Shown here one piece after another: positions 24,626 through 34,192 of a stretch of 64,000 nucleotides of DNA. The stretch lies in assembly GCF_002843315.1 (NCBI RefSeq), contig NZ_MVDD01000004.1, forward strand, positions 62,001 to 126,000. The letters are read 5' to 3'. The number at the start of each line of letters is the position of its first letter. Within the stretch, counting starts at the first letter, position 1. The position numbers and the translations under genes are program-made. Source of the stretch: Labilibaculum filiforme (lineage in GTDB: Bacteria; Bacteroidota; Bacteroidia; Bacteroidales; Marinifilaceae). The notes under the pieces are model-generated. The model saw nothing but the letters and a program-made list of their open reading frames with translations. It ran no database searches and had not been told where the DNA came from.

Positions 24626-25474
24626 TTACTCTTTATTCTCATGCGATAACATCCAAGTATAAATATCGGAATTGAAAGCATCGTAGTTTGCATTTTCTTT
24701 TCCCATTCCTGTTCCTTCGTAAGTATAAGTCCAAGAGTCATGTGCAACATCAGGATAGAGTGTGATTTTCGCTTTTTCGACAGGATTGCTACTATTTATT
24801 GCCTCAATCATACTTTTTGATTTGGAAGGTGCTACCGTTGCATCGCTTTCGCCGTGAAAAGCCCATACTGGTATATTTTTGAAATTTTCGGCTTGACTAA
24901 CATTTCCGCCACCGCAAATAGGAACTACTGCTGTAATATGAGAATCGTCACCGTAAGTGCCTACATAACTAAAACATCCAAAACCGCCCATACTTAAACC
25001 AGTAATATAAATTCTTCGTTCGTTCACTTTATATTTTTCTACAATAAATTCGACAAAACGCTTTATTGTAGCTGGTTGCCATCCATCATCGTGACATTGC
25101 GGAGAAACTACCAACATAGGATACTTCGGAGACCAGTTTCCATTTTCGATCATTTTAGGAATACCATTTACCAAAATTCGCTCTAAATATTCGGGATGTT
25201 TTAAACTATTCCCCTTTTCGCCCGAACCATGTAAAAAAATCAGTAAAGGATACATGGAATCAGAATCATCATTGTATCCGAAAGGTTGATAGGCATAATA
25301 ACCATAGGGAGCATTTGCTTCTGTAAGTATATGACCGGTATGAGTTCCACCAGTATCTACAGGCAAATTTGAAAGATTGTAATAATCATTCTTAGATAAA
25401 CCATCATCGCTTGAACAAGAAGATGAACAGAACAAAAAGAGAATACAAATAGATACAAGAACACAGTTCTTCAT
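24626..25474 (-). CDS. alpha/beta-hydrolase esterase lipoprotein
   Basis: 282 residues. Signal peptide with a Cys-rich end (CSSSCSSDDG); lipid attachment probably at Cys16 or Cys20. Catalytic triad by motif: Ser161 in GLSMGGFG, Asp211 in FHGESDATV, His245 in DVAHDSW; oxyanion-type LHGSGEKG at 82-89. Resembles the esterase/phospholipase-carboxylesterase group that includes PHB depolymerase-like and feruloyl-esterase-like surface enzymes. Downstream of the LytTR/Sus genes on the same strand, with a 142-base gap, so it may belong to the same uptake locus. Confidence 0.88.
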   Translation of the reverse strand: MKNCVLVSICILFLFCSSSCSSDDGLSKNDYYNLSNLPVDTGGTHTGHILTEANAPYGYYAYQPFGYNDDSDSMYPLLIFLHGSGEKGNSLKHPEYLERILVNGIPKMIENGNWSPKYPMLVVSPQCHDDGWQPATIKRFVEFIVEKYKVNERRIYITGLSMGGFGCFSYVGTYGDDSHITAVVPICGGGNVSQAENFKNIPVWAFHGESDATVAPSKSKSMIEAINSSNPVEKAKITLYPDVAHDSWTYTYEGTGMGKENANYDAFNSDIYTWMLSHENKE

Positions 25475-25616
25475 AACACAATATTATTTTATAATTATCA
25501 ATAAATAAAAATTATGCAATAATACGTGTTCGAATTATTTTTATCTGTATAGAATTCAATAATTACAGCTTGCTGTTAAATAATTCACACTTTTATGGTA
25601 AAACCGATATATAAGT

Positions 25617-26387
25617 TTACTGATTTATCCATTTTTTAAATTCGGAACACCGATCCTGACTAACAATGGCATCGATACATTCGGCATGATTGGGCTTTAA
25701 ATTTAATTTAATTCGATTTTTGGAATAGTAGTGCATATCCTCTATGGCAGGGTAACTGACCATAAATTTGCGATTAATTCGAAAAAAGCTTTTGGGATTA
25801 AGCTTATTTTCTAAAGCAGTCAAAGTCCCATCAAAAAGATAACGATTGCCATCGAAACCAAACAAATACAAAGCTTTACCATCGGCCATAAAATAGGCCA
25901 CTTTTTCAGCTTCTAAAGAACTAAGTCTGTCGCCACGACTCACCATAAATCTTTCTTGGTACTGATCGCCAGACATAAGACTATTTAAAGATTTTTGAAG
26001 TGCAGTAAAATCGAGAGACTCTTTTTCCTGAAACAATGTTTCAAATTTTACCATTGCAGCCTCCAAATCGTCAGTATCCATTGGTTTTAATAAATAATCG
26101 ACACTGCATTGTTTAAAAGCTTGTATTGCATACTGATCGTATGCAGTGGTAAAAATAACAGGTGTTGCAATATTCAGACTTTCGAAAATCTCAAAACTAT
26201 TTCCATCGCCCAAATGAATATCCATAAAGATTAAATCTACAGTATGTTGAGAAAGGTAGTTTACCGCCTGTTCAACATTCTCTAAATGGGCTTTAATTTC
26301 GATTTTATTCGGACGAATACTCCACAGCATTTTTTCCAATTCGCGTGCGGCCAAATGTTCATCTTCAACGATAGCTATTTTGATCAT
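25617..26387 (-). CDS. LytTR-family response regulator
   Basis: 256 residues from the ATG at 26387; an upstream in-frame ATG at 26420 would precede the likely TACTTTG promoter element at 26410-26416, so the inner start is preferred. Receiver domain with phosphoacceptor Asp56 (IFMDIHLG) and K-P near the end. LytTR DNA-binding domain in the last 110 residues: RFMVSRGDRLSSLEAEKVAYF, GTLTALENKL, FFRINRKFMVS. The matching LytS-type kinase lies at 34193-36139, with the SusD, SusC and metalloprotease genes in between, all on the same strand. Confidence 0.93.
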   Translation of the reverse strand: MIKIAIVEDEHLAARELEKMLWSIRPNKIEIKAHLENVEQAVNYLSQHTVDLIFMDIHLGDGNSFEIFESLNIATPVIFTTAYDQYAIQAFKQCSVDYLLKPMDTDDLEAAMVKFETLFQEKESLDFTALQKSLNSLMSGDQYQERFMVSRGDRLSSLEAEKVAYFMADGKALYLFGFDGNRYLFDGTLTALENKLNPKSFFRINRKFMVSYPAIEDMHYYSKNRIKLNLKPNHAECIDAIVSQDRCSEFKKWINQ

Positions 26388-26482
26388 TTTCCTTCCATTT
26401 TTACCCCGACCAAAGTACAAAAGAAAAGGGGTAATCCGTAATGGAAAACCCCTAATTTTGATTTATTGGTATGCAAATTAAC

Positions 26483-27817
26483 CTAATTACTCAAATTTGG
26501 ATTGTTATTAATTGCTTCATCCGGAAAACGAAGGGTATAACGAGGATCTCCAACTTGAAGTGTTGCAGATTCTGTTTTGTACTCATGAATAATTTGTTCC
26601 TGAGTAGTTCTTCTTAAATCGAACCAACGATGTCCTTCAAAAGCAAATTCCCGATAACGCTCGTTAGCAATTTCAGCAATTAGCTCTTCTTTATTTAATG
26701 TAGCAACACGTAAAACTTCGGCATTGTAAAAATCAACACTCAAACGTTTTGCTTTCAACTGATTTAAGTAGTTTTTGGCCTGATCTAAATCATTAAGTTT
26801 GGCTGCACTTTCGGCAATCGTTAAATACATTTCGGAGGTTCTAAATGTACATTTTGAAGCGGCATCTGTTCCTTTATTAACGCTAAACTCGCCACCTCCA
26901 TTATCAGTAAAATACAATGCAAAACGTAAATCGTTCGTCTGATCGTACATTCCAACTAATTTATCGGAAACAAACGAAGAACCTCCTATTTCGTATGAAA
27001 ACACTTCCTCTAATGCTAAAATACTCTCCACAGAATTGTATTTATGAGCCGAAAGAGAATTATCGGCAACTAAATCCTGTAAATCGGCTTTAAGCTTTAA
27101 AACCTCGAGCGCTGTCGCTCTTGCATTCTCTGTATCATTCATATATAAATATACTCTTGATTGAAATGCTAAAGCTGCAATTCTACTAAAACGATAATTT
27201 AGACCTTCTTCGTACGTATCCACATTAATTTTATTTAATGCACTGGTAATATCGGCCAAAATTTGAGTATACACTTTACCTACACTACTTGCAGCATAAG
27301 TGGCTTCGGTATCAATTTTTAAAGAAATTGGAACTCCTCGATCGGTAGCTGCTGTAGCAGCATTATAGGCTAATCCGTATTGATTTACCAAGTTAAAGTG
27401 CATCAAAGCTCTTAAAAGATATGCCTCTCCAACAATCTGATCAATTTCTTCGGATGTACCTTCGGTTGCATCTTCCCCTGCATCGATAATATGATTGGCA
27501 TACATAATCACCTTATAAAAAGACTGATAGGAAAAAAGTAATGTATTTGATGATTGGTTGACATCCTTCCATAAATAGATATCCTGCACCTGAGTTAAAT
27601 CCCAGGCATTGTTATCTAATTTTAATTCATCGGTACGGAAGGTTAATCGTGCTTTATCAGCAGGAACACCATTATATGCGCTTGTTAATAAAGCTCGAAA
27701 ATCATCTGTTGTTGTTGGAATCAACCTGTCTTTTGGCTTCACATCCAAATAATCGTCGCAAGCAGAAAAGCATACTACTGCCAACAATAGTGCAATGTAT
27801 CTATTTATTTTTTTCAT
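26483..27817 (-). CDS. SusD/RagB-family nutrient-binding lipoprotein
   Basis: 444 residues from the ATG at 27817 (a start four codons earlier is possible). Lipobox FSAC with Cys20, then DDYLDVKPKDRLIPT, the typical SusD N-terminus. Helical TPR-like core and the C-terminal ANERYREFAFEGHRWFDLRR motif characteristic of the family. Shorter than glycan-binding SusD proteins of about 500-600 residues. Lies directly after SusC (stop and start regions nearly touch); the pair forms an outer-membrane uptake pedal-bin. Ligand unknown. Confidence 0.94.
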   Translation of the reverse strand: MKKINRYIALLLAVVCFSACDDYLDVKPKDRLIPTTTDDFRALLTSAYNGVPADKARLTFRTDELKLDNNAWDLTQVQDIYLWKDVNQSSNTLLFSYQSFYKVIMYANHIIDAGEDATEGTSEEIDQIVGEAYLLRALMHFNLVNQYGLAYNAATAATDRGVPISLKIDTEATYAASSVGKVYTQILADITSALNKINVDTYEEGLNYRFSRIAALAFQSRVYLYMNDTENARATALEVLKLKADLQDLVADNSLSAHKYNSVESILALEEVFSYEIGGSSFVSDKLVGMYDQTNDLRFALYFTDNGGGEFSVNKGTDAASKCTFRTSEMYLTIAESAAKLNDLDQAKNYLNQLKAKRLSVDFYNAEVLRVATLNKEELIAEIANERYREFAFEGHRWFDLRRTTQEQIIHEYKTESATLQVGDPRYTLRFPDEAINNNPNLSN

Positions 27818-27828
27818 TGTGTAAGTCA

Positions 27829-30800
27829 TTAGAAAGTTAAATTAACACCTAAAGTATAAGATTTTTGCTGTGGTTGCGCATAGATATTACCATACGATTC
27901 TGGATCGAAATAACCATCGTAACCATTTGAAATAACAAATGGATTACGTGCTTCTAAACTAAATCTTACATTCGATAATCTGACACGTTTTAGCATCTCA
28001 TTCGGCAAGGTATAACCTAAACGGATACTGCTAATTCTCATGTAGTTTACCTCTTTTAACCAAGTATCTAAATGACGGTATGTACCAGCATTATCAATAT
28101 TATCGTACCATTGTTTTTCCATCCAATAAGCACCATCGGCTGAAGTTGACCCTAACAAATTTGGAAGCGTTTTATTGGTTCCATTGATTACATCTAATAA
28201 TTTACGAGATGTATTTCTTCCACGATCGTACTCGGTCATGCTATAAGTTGGTTGTGCCAAAATATCCATCCCTAAATTAAAATTAGCAGAAATTGACAGA
28301 TCGATATTTTTGTACTTAAACGTATTGATGATACCGCCTGAATATTCAGGATCGGAATCGCCGGCATAGGTGAAAAGATCTCGTACCTGCTCGGTGTTTA
28401 GATTTGATCCTGCATAATTACCTGGCCAAAAATCGGCATATTGGTCGTACAGATCGAATAATTCCTTACCTGTTACTGCAGTACCATTTTTATCGAACAA
28501 GGGATATCCGTTCTCATCTAAACCTTTTGTTTTAATTACCCATACAGAATTTGCAGAGTATCCTTCGCGAGAAGGTAAAAACTGACTTGCCGGAATCTTT
28601 TCTTTTAATACTTTGTTCTCGTTATGAGCAATATTAAAATTGGTATTCCACTCAAAATTATCTGTTTTAATATTTCGGGTAGATATACTCAATTCCCATC
28701 CCTTATTAGTCATTTCGGCCCAATTTACCGACATGGAACTAAAACCAGTTTCGTATGGTAAACTCTGAGTTCCGATTAAATCGGTTCCTTTTCTTTCGTA
28801 ATAATCAAAACTCATACGAATAGCATGACGAAATAAAGAAAGATCAGCACCAATATTATAGGTAGAAGTTTTTTCCCAACGTAATTTTTCGTTTGGCAAA
28901 CCACTAATATCTATCCCATCTTCGTTAGTTCCTGGAAGATTAGATACTGTAGTTGGTGTGCCGATAATGTATGGAGAACTTTCTTTATCGATATTTCCTT
29001 GCAATCCGTAGGAAGCACGAAACTTTAAAGAACTTAACCAATCGACATTAGTCAAAAAACTCTCTTCGCTTGCATTCCATGCACCACTCAAAGCATATAA
29101 TGGTAAATATCTATATTTTGGATCTACACCAAAAAGATCCGAACCATCGAAACGAATACTTCCAAAGAAAGTATAACGTCGGTCGTAAGTGTACGAACCG
29201 GTTGCAAAAAAGGAAGCATAACGGTTCTTTCTATAGGTTTTATTAAATAATGGAAAAGATGCGGCATCTGCTTCATCTCTGAAAATAACAGGCTTGGAAG
29301 TCATTCTCTCTGCATTCCATCCGTAAGCAGCGGAAAAAACCTGTGTGTATTCATTCTGACGCAACTCGTTTCCAATCATCAATTCAACTTCGTGTTTTTC
29401 GTTAAAAAGTTGATTGTACTCTACTATATTCTTCCAATTATAAGCAGTATTGTCGGCTTCCCAATTTTGAAGAACTCCACCTTCAGGGATAAAATAAAAT
29501 GGTTCTCCACCTTCAAAATAACGACTTAAATGACGACTTTTTCTTGCAAAGAAAGTCTCCTCCTCTGCTTCTTTTTTAGTATTTGTTTTGTCTATTTGAA
29601 TGCCATATTGGGTACGGAATTTAAGATGAGCATTTAGATCCCACTCTAAATCAAAAATAGCATTAATACTTTGTCCTTTTAATTTGTTTTGTGTTCCTGC
29701 TCTTTCCTCTAAAATATTGAAAGGAATGTAGGCGATATTATACAAGCCATCCTCGTCAACATTATACACATAGTTGTTATCCTCATCGCGCAATTTTAAA
29801 TATGGATTCGCTAAACGCACGTAGTTTGCAGGATTTGTTAATTTACTTGATCCGGTAAGATAAGATTTACTTTTGCGTTCGTTGGCAAATAAGCTAACCC
29901 CTAATCTTAAATTATCACGTAAGTTAAAATCTGTTTTTAAAGTTACATTGTAACGATTCAGCGAAGTACCAATAGTAGTTCCTTTTTCGGTATGAGCGCC
30001 TAATGAAAAATAATAAGTTGCTAAGTCGCTTCCTCCGGAAATGCTCAAAGAATGATCCTGATTCACTGCATTTTGATACAATTCATCTTCCAAATTAGCA
30101 TCCACACTTCTTAATGCATTAATTGCATCTAAGGATTCAGATGAAATTGCAGAAACGCCACCAGATTGATAATTGTCCCAATCGCTATTTGCATTTAAAA
30201 TTTGAGATACACCACCATATTGACTGTTATAAGTAAGATCGGTACGAGCAGCTAAAGCCATCTCTAAATCAACTTTCTCATCGGAATTCATCAAATTCAA
30301 CTTGTCAAAATCGGGACGAGAAATAAAAGAAGTATTGCTGGTTAAATTCACTATCATTTTACCAACTTTTCCTTTTTTTGTGGTAATCACAATCACTCCA
30401 TTTGCCGCACGCGCTCCATAAATTGCGGTAGCTGCTGCATCTTTTAAAATTGTAATATCAGCAATATCCTGAGGATTTAATCCACCAACCGATGAGTTAT
30501 ATAGTTGATCGATATTATCTTTGTCGTTATAATCAGGCACTTCATTTCCTTCCAAAGGAATTCCATCTAAAACCCATAATGGATCTTGTGTTCCGTTTAA
30601 TGAAGCAGTACCACGAATACGTATTTTTGCTGGAGCTCCAGGCGCTCCTCCTTGAACCACACTAGTTACACCGGCAATTTGCCCACTCAACATCTGATCT
30701 ACGTTAGGTACACCAGCTTGTCTGATATTATCCGCATTAACTTTAACAACTGCCGAAGTTAATTTTCGTTTTTCAATTTTCTGATATCCAGTAACGATCA

Positions 30801-31155
30801 CCTCGCCCAACTCACTTGTTGAATCGCTAAGTTTAATTGTAACAGATGATTTTCCTGTAATATCAACCATTTGAGTTTCGAAACCCAAAAAACTACAGGC
30901 AATTGTATTTAATTCTTTAGGAACTTCCAAGGTAAAATTTCCATCAAAATCGGTTATAGTTCCTAAGGTTATGTTCTCGATAATCCCTTTCATGTTGGTT
31001 TCGGTGCCAATGGTCGATTTATCGATATAAACCGAAGCGCCAATTAGAACTTCACCATCGCCAGCAGATAGAACCGTTCCTTTAATCTGCTTCATTTCCT
31101 GTGCCCATCCGAAAACGGGAAGCAAGATTAAAAGCAAGCTTAGCAGTCTTTTCAT
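27829..31155 (-). CDS. SusC/RagA-family TonB-dependent outer-membrane transporter
   Basis: 1108 residues. Signal peptide ending WAQ; an N-terminal carboxypeptidase-regulatory-like domain (about 22-115) with an unusual 16-residue insertion giving two G-T-x-T-x-x-x-G turns in a row; then the TonB-box region GEVIVTGYQKIEKR, the plug with IRIRGTASLNGTQDPLWVLD and ILKDAAATAIYGARAANGVI, and a 22-strand barrel ending in YTLGVNLTF. Imports a SusD-captured ligand with TonB energy. No glycoside hydrolase is encoded next to it, unlike canonical polysaccharide utilisation loci. Confidence 0.96.
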   Translation of the reverse strand: MKRLLSLLLILLPVFGWAQEMKQIKGTVLSAGDGEVLIGASVYIDKSTIGTETNMKGIIENITLGTITDFDGNFTLEVPKELNTIACSFLGFETQMVDITGKSSVTIKLSDSTSELGEVIVTGYQKIEKRKLTSAVVKVNADNIRQAGVPNVDQMLSGQIAGVTSVVQGGAPGAPAKIRIRGTASLNGTQDPLWVLDGIPLEGNEVPDYNDKDNIDQLYNSSVGGLNPQDIADITILKDAAATAIYGARAANGVIVITTKKGKVGKMIVNLTSNTSFISRPDFDKLNLMNSDEKVDLEMALAARTDLTYNSQYGGVSQILNANSDWDNYQSGGVSAISSESLDAINALRSVDANLEDELYQNAVNQDHSLSISGGSDLATYYFSLGAHTEKGTTIGTSLNRYNVTLKTDFNLRDNLRLGVSLFANERKSKSYLTGSSKLTNPANYVRLANPYLKLRDEDNNYVYNVDEDGLYNIAYIPFNILEERAGTQNKLKGQSINAIFDLEWDLNAHLKFRTQYGIQIDKTNTKKEAEEETFFARKSRHLSRYFEGGEPFYFIPEGGVLQNWEADNTAYNWKNIVEYNQLFNEKHEVELMIGNELRQNEYTQVFSAAYGWNAERMTSKPVIFRDEADAASFPLFNKTYRKNRYASFFATGSYTYDRRYTFFGSIRFDGSDLFGVDPKYRYLPLYALSGAWNASEESFLTNVDWLSSLKFRASYGLQGNIDKESSPYIIGTPTTVSNLPGTNEDGIDISGLPNEKLRWEKTSTYNIGADLSLFRHAIRMSFDYYERKGTDLIGTQSLPYETGFSSMSVNWAEMTNKGWELSISTRNIKTDNFEWNTNFNIAHNENKVLKEKIPASQFLPSREGYSANSVWVIKTKGLDENGYPLFDKNGTAVTGKELFDLYDQYADFWPGNYAGSNLNTEQVRDLFTYAGDSDPEYSGGIINTFKYKNIDLSISANFNLGMDILAQPTYSMTEYDRGRNTSRKLLDVINGTNKTLPNLLGSTSADGAYWMEKQWYDNIDNAGTYRHLDTWLKEVNYMRISSIRLGYTLPNEMLKRVRLSNVRFSLEARNPFVISNGYDGYFDPESYGNIYAQPQQKSYTLGVNLTF

Positions 31156-31251
31156 AAATTTGTAGTTTTATAGATTATTAAAATAGTGGTTAATTCGTAC
31201 AAAAAAACAGACAAAGCGTTTTTTCAAACACTTTATCTGTCGGGTCTATTT

Positions 31252-33948
31252 TCAATGTGTATTCATTGCTTCTTCAATTCGAAGGATTAAATCCTGATAA
31301 TGAAAGCGAGTAGCTTCATCAGCAATCTTCAACCTATTCGTTAATAAGTCTTTAATTCGCAGCATCTCCCCACGCTTCACCGACACATCATCCGACACTC
31401 GGTTCATAGTAGCATAAAATAAATTTCGATTAGCATAACGACTGGTTTCATCCTCTTGTTCGTGATCCTGAAACAATTCGCGGCTTTTTACTCCATAATC
31501 GCAAAGTAATGGCATGTGCTGATGAAATGGGCAACAATTTGCTTTCTGATTTTCTTGAAGAGACTTTTTACTCGTCTTTTCAAGCGTCTGATTTTGAGAA
31601 ATAATTAAAACATCTACAAAGTTTTTTTGCGACTGACGCGTAAACACGTCCAACTTCTTATTTTTAATTGTCTCGCTAAATATTCCTTGATGCAAATCGC
31701 TCATCATTTCTGTTAAAGTATAAGCATCCTCCCCATTTTCAGCCTCGTTTTGCTGCATGCGCAATAAACGTTCTTTTTCTAATAATGAGTAAAAAATACG
31801 TGCATGCAAATCTCTAAATAATGTGGTTGGTGCATATTCAATATCACCAATCACCGATTCCTTAATAGGATAAGACTTTTTATAAATCTCGGCATTAGCA
31901 ATCCATTGAGGAATATTAATTACCTCGTCGATTAAATATTTTATGGCATCCTTTTGTTTTGCTTTTTCAACCTGAATGTAAGCCGATTTAGTTTCTCCAT
32001 ATACTGGTTGATCTAAATAAACACCGCCCACATTTGCAAGTACATGATTGGCATAAGTAAACCACTGTCCGATTATTCCCATCATCATTTTACCAGCTTT
32101 TTCGTAGCCTTTTCCCTCTTCATAGGTCCATTTTTCTACTTCAGGAACAATTCGTTTTAAGTTTTCCAAGCCATAACGACTAGCTTTCATCGAATTATCT
32201 CCCAAGTCTTCGCTTTGTGCGGATGGATCAATCGTATTCTTTCCATCTTGCTGAGGACCATAATGATAGAATGGGTCATTCTCGTGCTTCCTTATCATTT
32301 GACTCAGCACTTTTACTTCATCCCAAGGAGTTTCTTCATCAATCCAACGGTAAGCCCAAGCAATTGCATATTTATCGTACACTCCAATTTGAGGAGTAAT
32401 ATTTACCACTCCATCGTTTGGTTGCGCTACGTAATTAAAACGTGCATAATCCATAATCGATGTGGCAGTTCCTCCCATTTTTGTTGTAAAAGTTTTGGAA
32501 CGCAATGAATCGACAGGAAATGCGGCCGATGCTCCCATATTGTGCATTAAACCAAGGGTATGTCCTATTTCGTGCGAGGAAACAAATCGGATGGCATGAG
32601 CCATGTGTTCGTCGCTAAACTTATTATCTCTTGCTTTTGGATCAATTACTCCAGTTTGAATACGAATCCAGGAATGTAAGGCAGTCATTACGTTGTGCCA
32701 CCAAATAACATCTGCTTCAATTATTTCGCCCGATCGAGGATCGATAACAGATGGTCCCATGGCATTTGCCTGACTAGATGCAGCATAAGTAATCATTGAA
32801 TAACGAACATCATCTCCATCAAAATCAGCATCGTTTGCCGGTGCATCTTTTGCCAAAATAGCATTTTTAAAACCAGCCTTTTCAAAAGCCGCTTGCCAAT
32901 CGGTAATTCCATTTTTTATAGCCTGCCGCCACTGTGGTGGTGTAGATGGATCGATATAATAAACAATTTGTTTTTTAGGCTCTACCAACTCTCCGTTCAA
33001 ATATTTTTCCACATCTTCGGGTTTTGGCTCCATTCTCCAACGATTCACAAACTCTCTATTCTCAACAGCCTGCTGATCGTCGCTATAATAAAAATGCTTT
33101 GTAGTAAAATATCCTATTCTTTGATCGGCAAATCGTGGTTTCATTGCTTCTTTCGCTAACAAAACGATATTGGATGTTACCTCTATGGTTATCGTAATCC
33201 CCTCTGCTTTAGTTGTTAGCAATGACTTCATTACTAAATTTTCAGGAAAGCTTTTTGCAGCACTAATCGTCGAAAGATCCTTCACGGCAGCTCCTGGCAT
33301 TCCTAATATTCCGAACAAATCATTTAGGCTTTTTTCCGATCCGTCGAATACCTTATTTACTTTAAACACGTAAGTCGAAGAATCTTTACCAAAACAAGCT
33401 AAATCGAAACTTTCTCGGATAGAAGGTATGTAATTATCTTCCACCGATTGAGTAATTGCATCTCCAGCTTTTCCTTCGTAGTAAGGATGATAAGTCTTCA
33501 CCCAAATTTTTTCGGCTAAAGTATCCAACTCGAAACGAATTAATAAATTCTGGTAATTGATTCCCTTGTTAAAACCCAACTCATTTATTTCCGAAGGAAC
33601 TTTAGATATTTTATTTACCAGCAAAAAGTCTCGGCTTAATAAAGAATCGGAAATCTCGAAATAGTAATCCTTTTTTACTCTATGGATATCAATTACTCCC
33701 TTTTTAGTAGTTGCTTCGGAAGTAACTATTTCCTCGTACTTTTTTAGCTTAGACGTTTTGTCTTTTCCTTTCGTAGTATCCGATTCGGTTTCCGCTTTCT
33801 TCTTTTTCCAGAAGGTAAAAATTCCATCCTCGGAAGATGTTGTAATTTTATGCGACGCTTGCGATGGCAAACTTATTCCCCCCAGAATACATGCCATTAA
33901 AAACAGTCGCGTAATTGTGTGATTTGGTGTGATTGTACTTAAGATCAT
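31252..33948 (-). CDS. exported zinc-dependent metalloprotease (DUF5117/DUF5118-type)
   Basis: 898 residues. Signal peptide ending near SQASHK. Two N-terminal domains of the kind seen in large Bacteroidota zinc proteases, then a metzincin-like catalytic domain with HEIGHTLGLMH: ligands His459, His463 and His469, and general base Glu460. A Met-turn region (SIMDYARFNYVAQP) follows. It precedes susC (96 bases) on the same strand, suggesting that the uptake pair handles protein- or peptide-derived nutrients. Long extra C-terminal helical segment with a Cys-containing stretch (NCCPFHQH). Confidence 0.9.
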   Translation of the reverse strand: MILSTITPNHTITRLFLMACILGGISLPSQASHKITTSSEDGIFTFWKKKKAETESDTTKGKDKTSKLKKYEEIVTSEATTKKGVIDIHRVKKDYYFEISDSLLSRDFLLVNKISKVPSEINELGFNKGINYQNLLIRFELDTLAEKIWVKTYHPYYEGKAGDAITQSVEDNYIPSIRESFDLACFGKDSSTYVFKVNKVFDGSEKSLNDLFGILGMPGAAVKDLSTISAAKSFPENLVMKSLLTTKAEGITITIEVTSNIVLLAKEAMKPRFADQRIGYFTTKHFYYSDDQQAVENREFVNRWRMEPKPEDVEKYLNGELVEPKKQIVYYIDPSTPPQWRQAIKNGITDWQAAFEKAGFKNAILAKDAPANDADFDGDDVRYSMITYAASSQANAMGPSVIDPRSGEIIEADVIWWHNVMTALHSWIRIQTGVIDPKARDNKFSDEHMAHAIRFVSSHEIGHTLGLMHNMGASAAFPVDSLRSKTFTTKMGGTATSIMDYARFNYVAQPNDGVVNITPQIGVYDKYAIAWAYRWIDEETPWDEVKVLSQMIRKHENDPFYHYGPQQDGKNTIDPSAQSEDLGDNSMKASRYGLENLKRIVPEVEKWTYEEGKGYEKAGKMMMGIIGQWFTYANHVLANVGGVYLDQPVYGETKSAYIQVEKAKQKDAIKYLIDEVINIPQWIANAEIYKKSYPIKESVIGDIEYAPTTLFRDLHARIFYSLLEKERLLRMQQNEAENGEDAYTLTEMMSDLHQGIFSETIKNKKLDVFTRQSQKNFVDVLIISQNQTLEKTSKKSLQENQKANCCPFHQHMPLLCDYGVKSRELFQDHEQEDETSRYANRNLFYATMNRVSDDVSVKRGEMLRIKDLLTNRLKIADEATRFHYQDLILRIEEAMNTH

Positions 33949-34192
33949 TTACTATATTTTGATTGTAGTCGTGAGCATCGCCCTATGCGAATACTCACTC
34001 AACTACATAATGAAACTTGCTTTATTTTATCTATTGCGTCGAAAGTAGCGTGACGCAATAAATTCGAAACAAAAATGAATTAATTCTTATCTACAAGAAA
34101 AAAGAAAGGAGTGAACCGGAAAGATTAAGGAGTGAATGGCAAAAAAACAGGTATGAAGACTTCGCTACAAATAGAAAAATTGCTTTTCGGTA

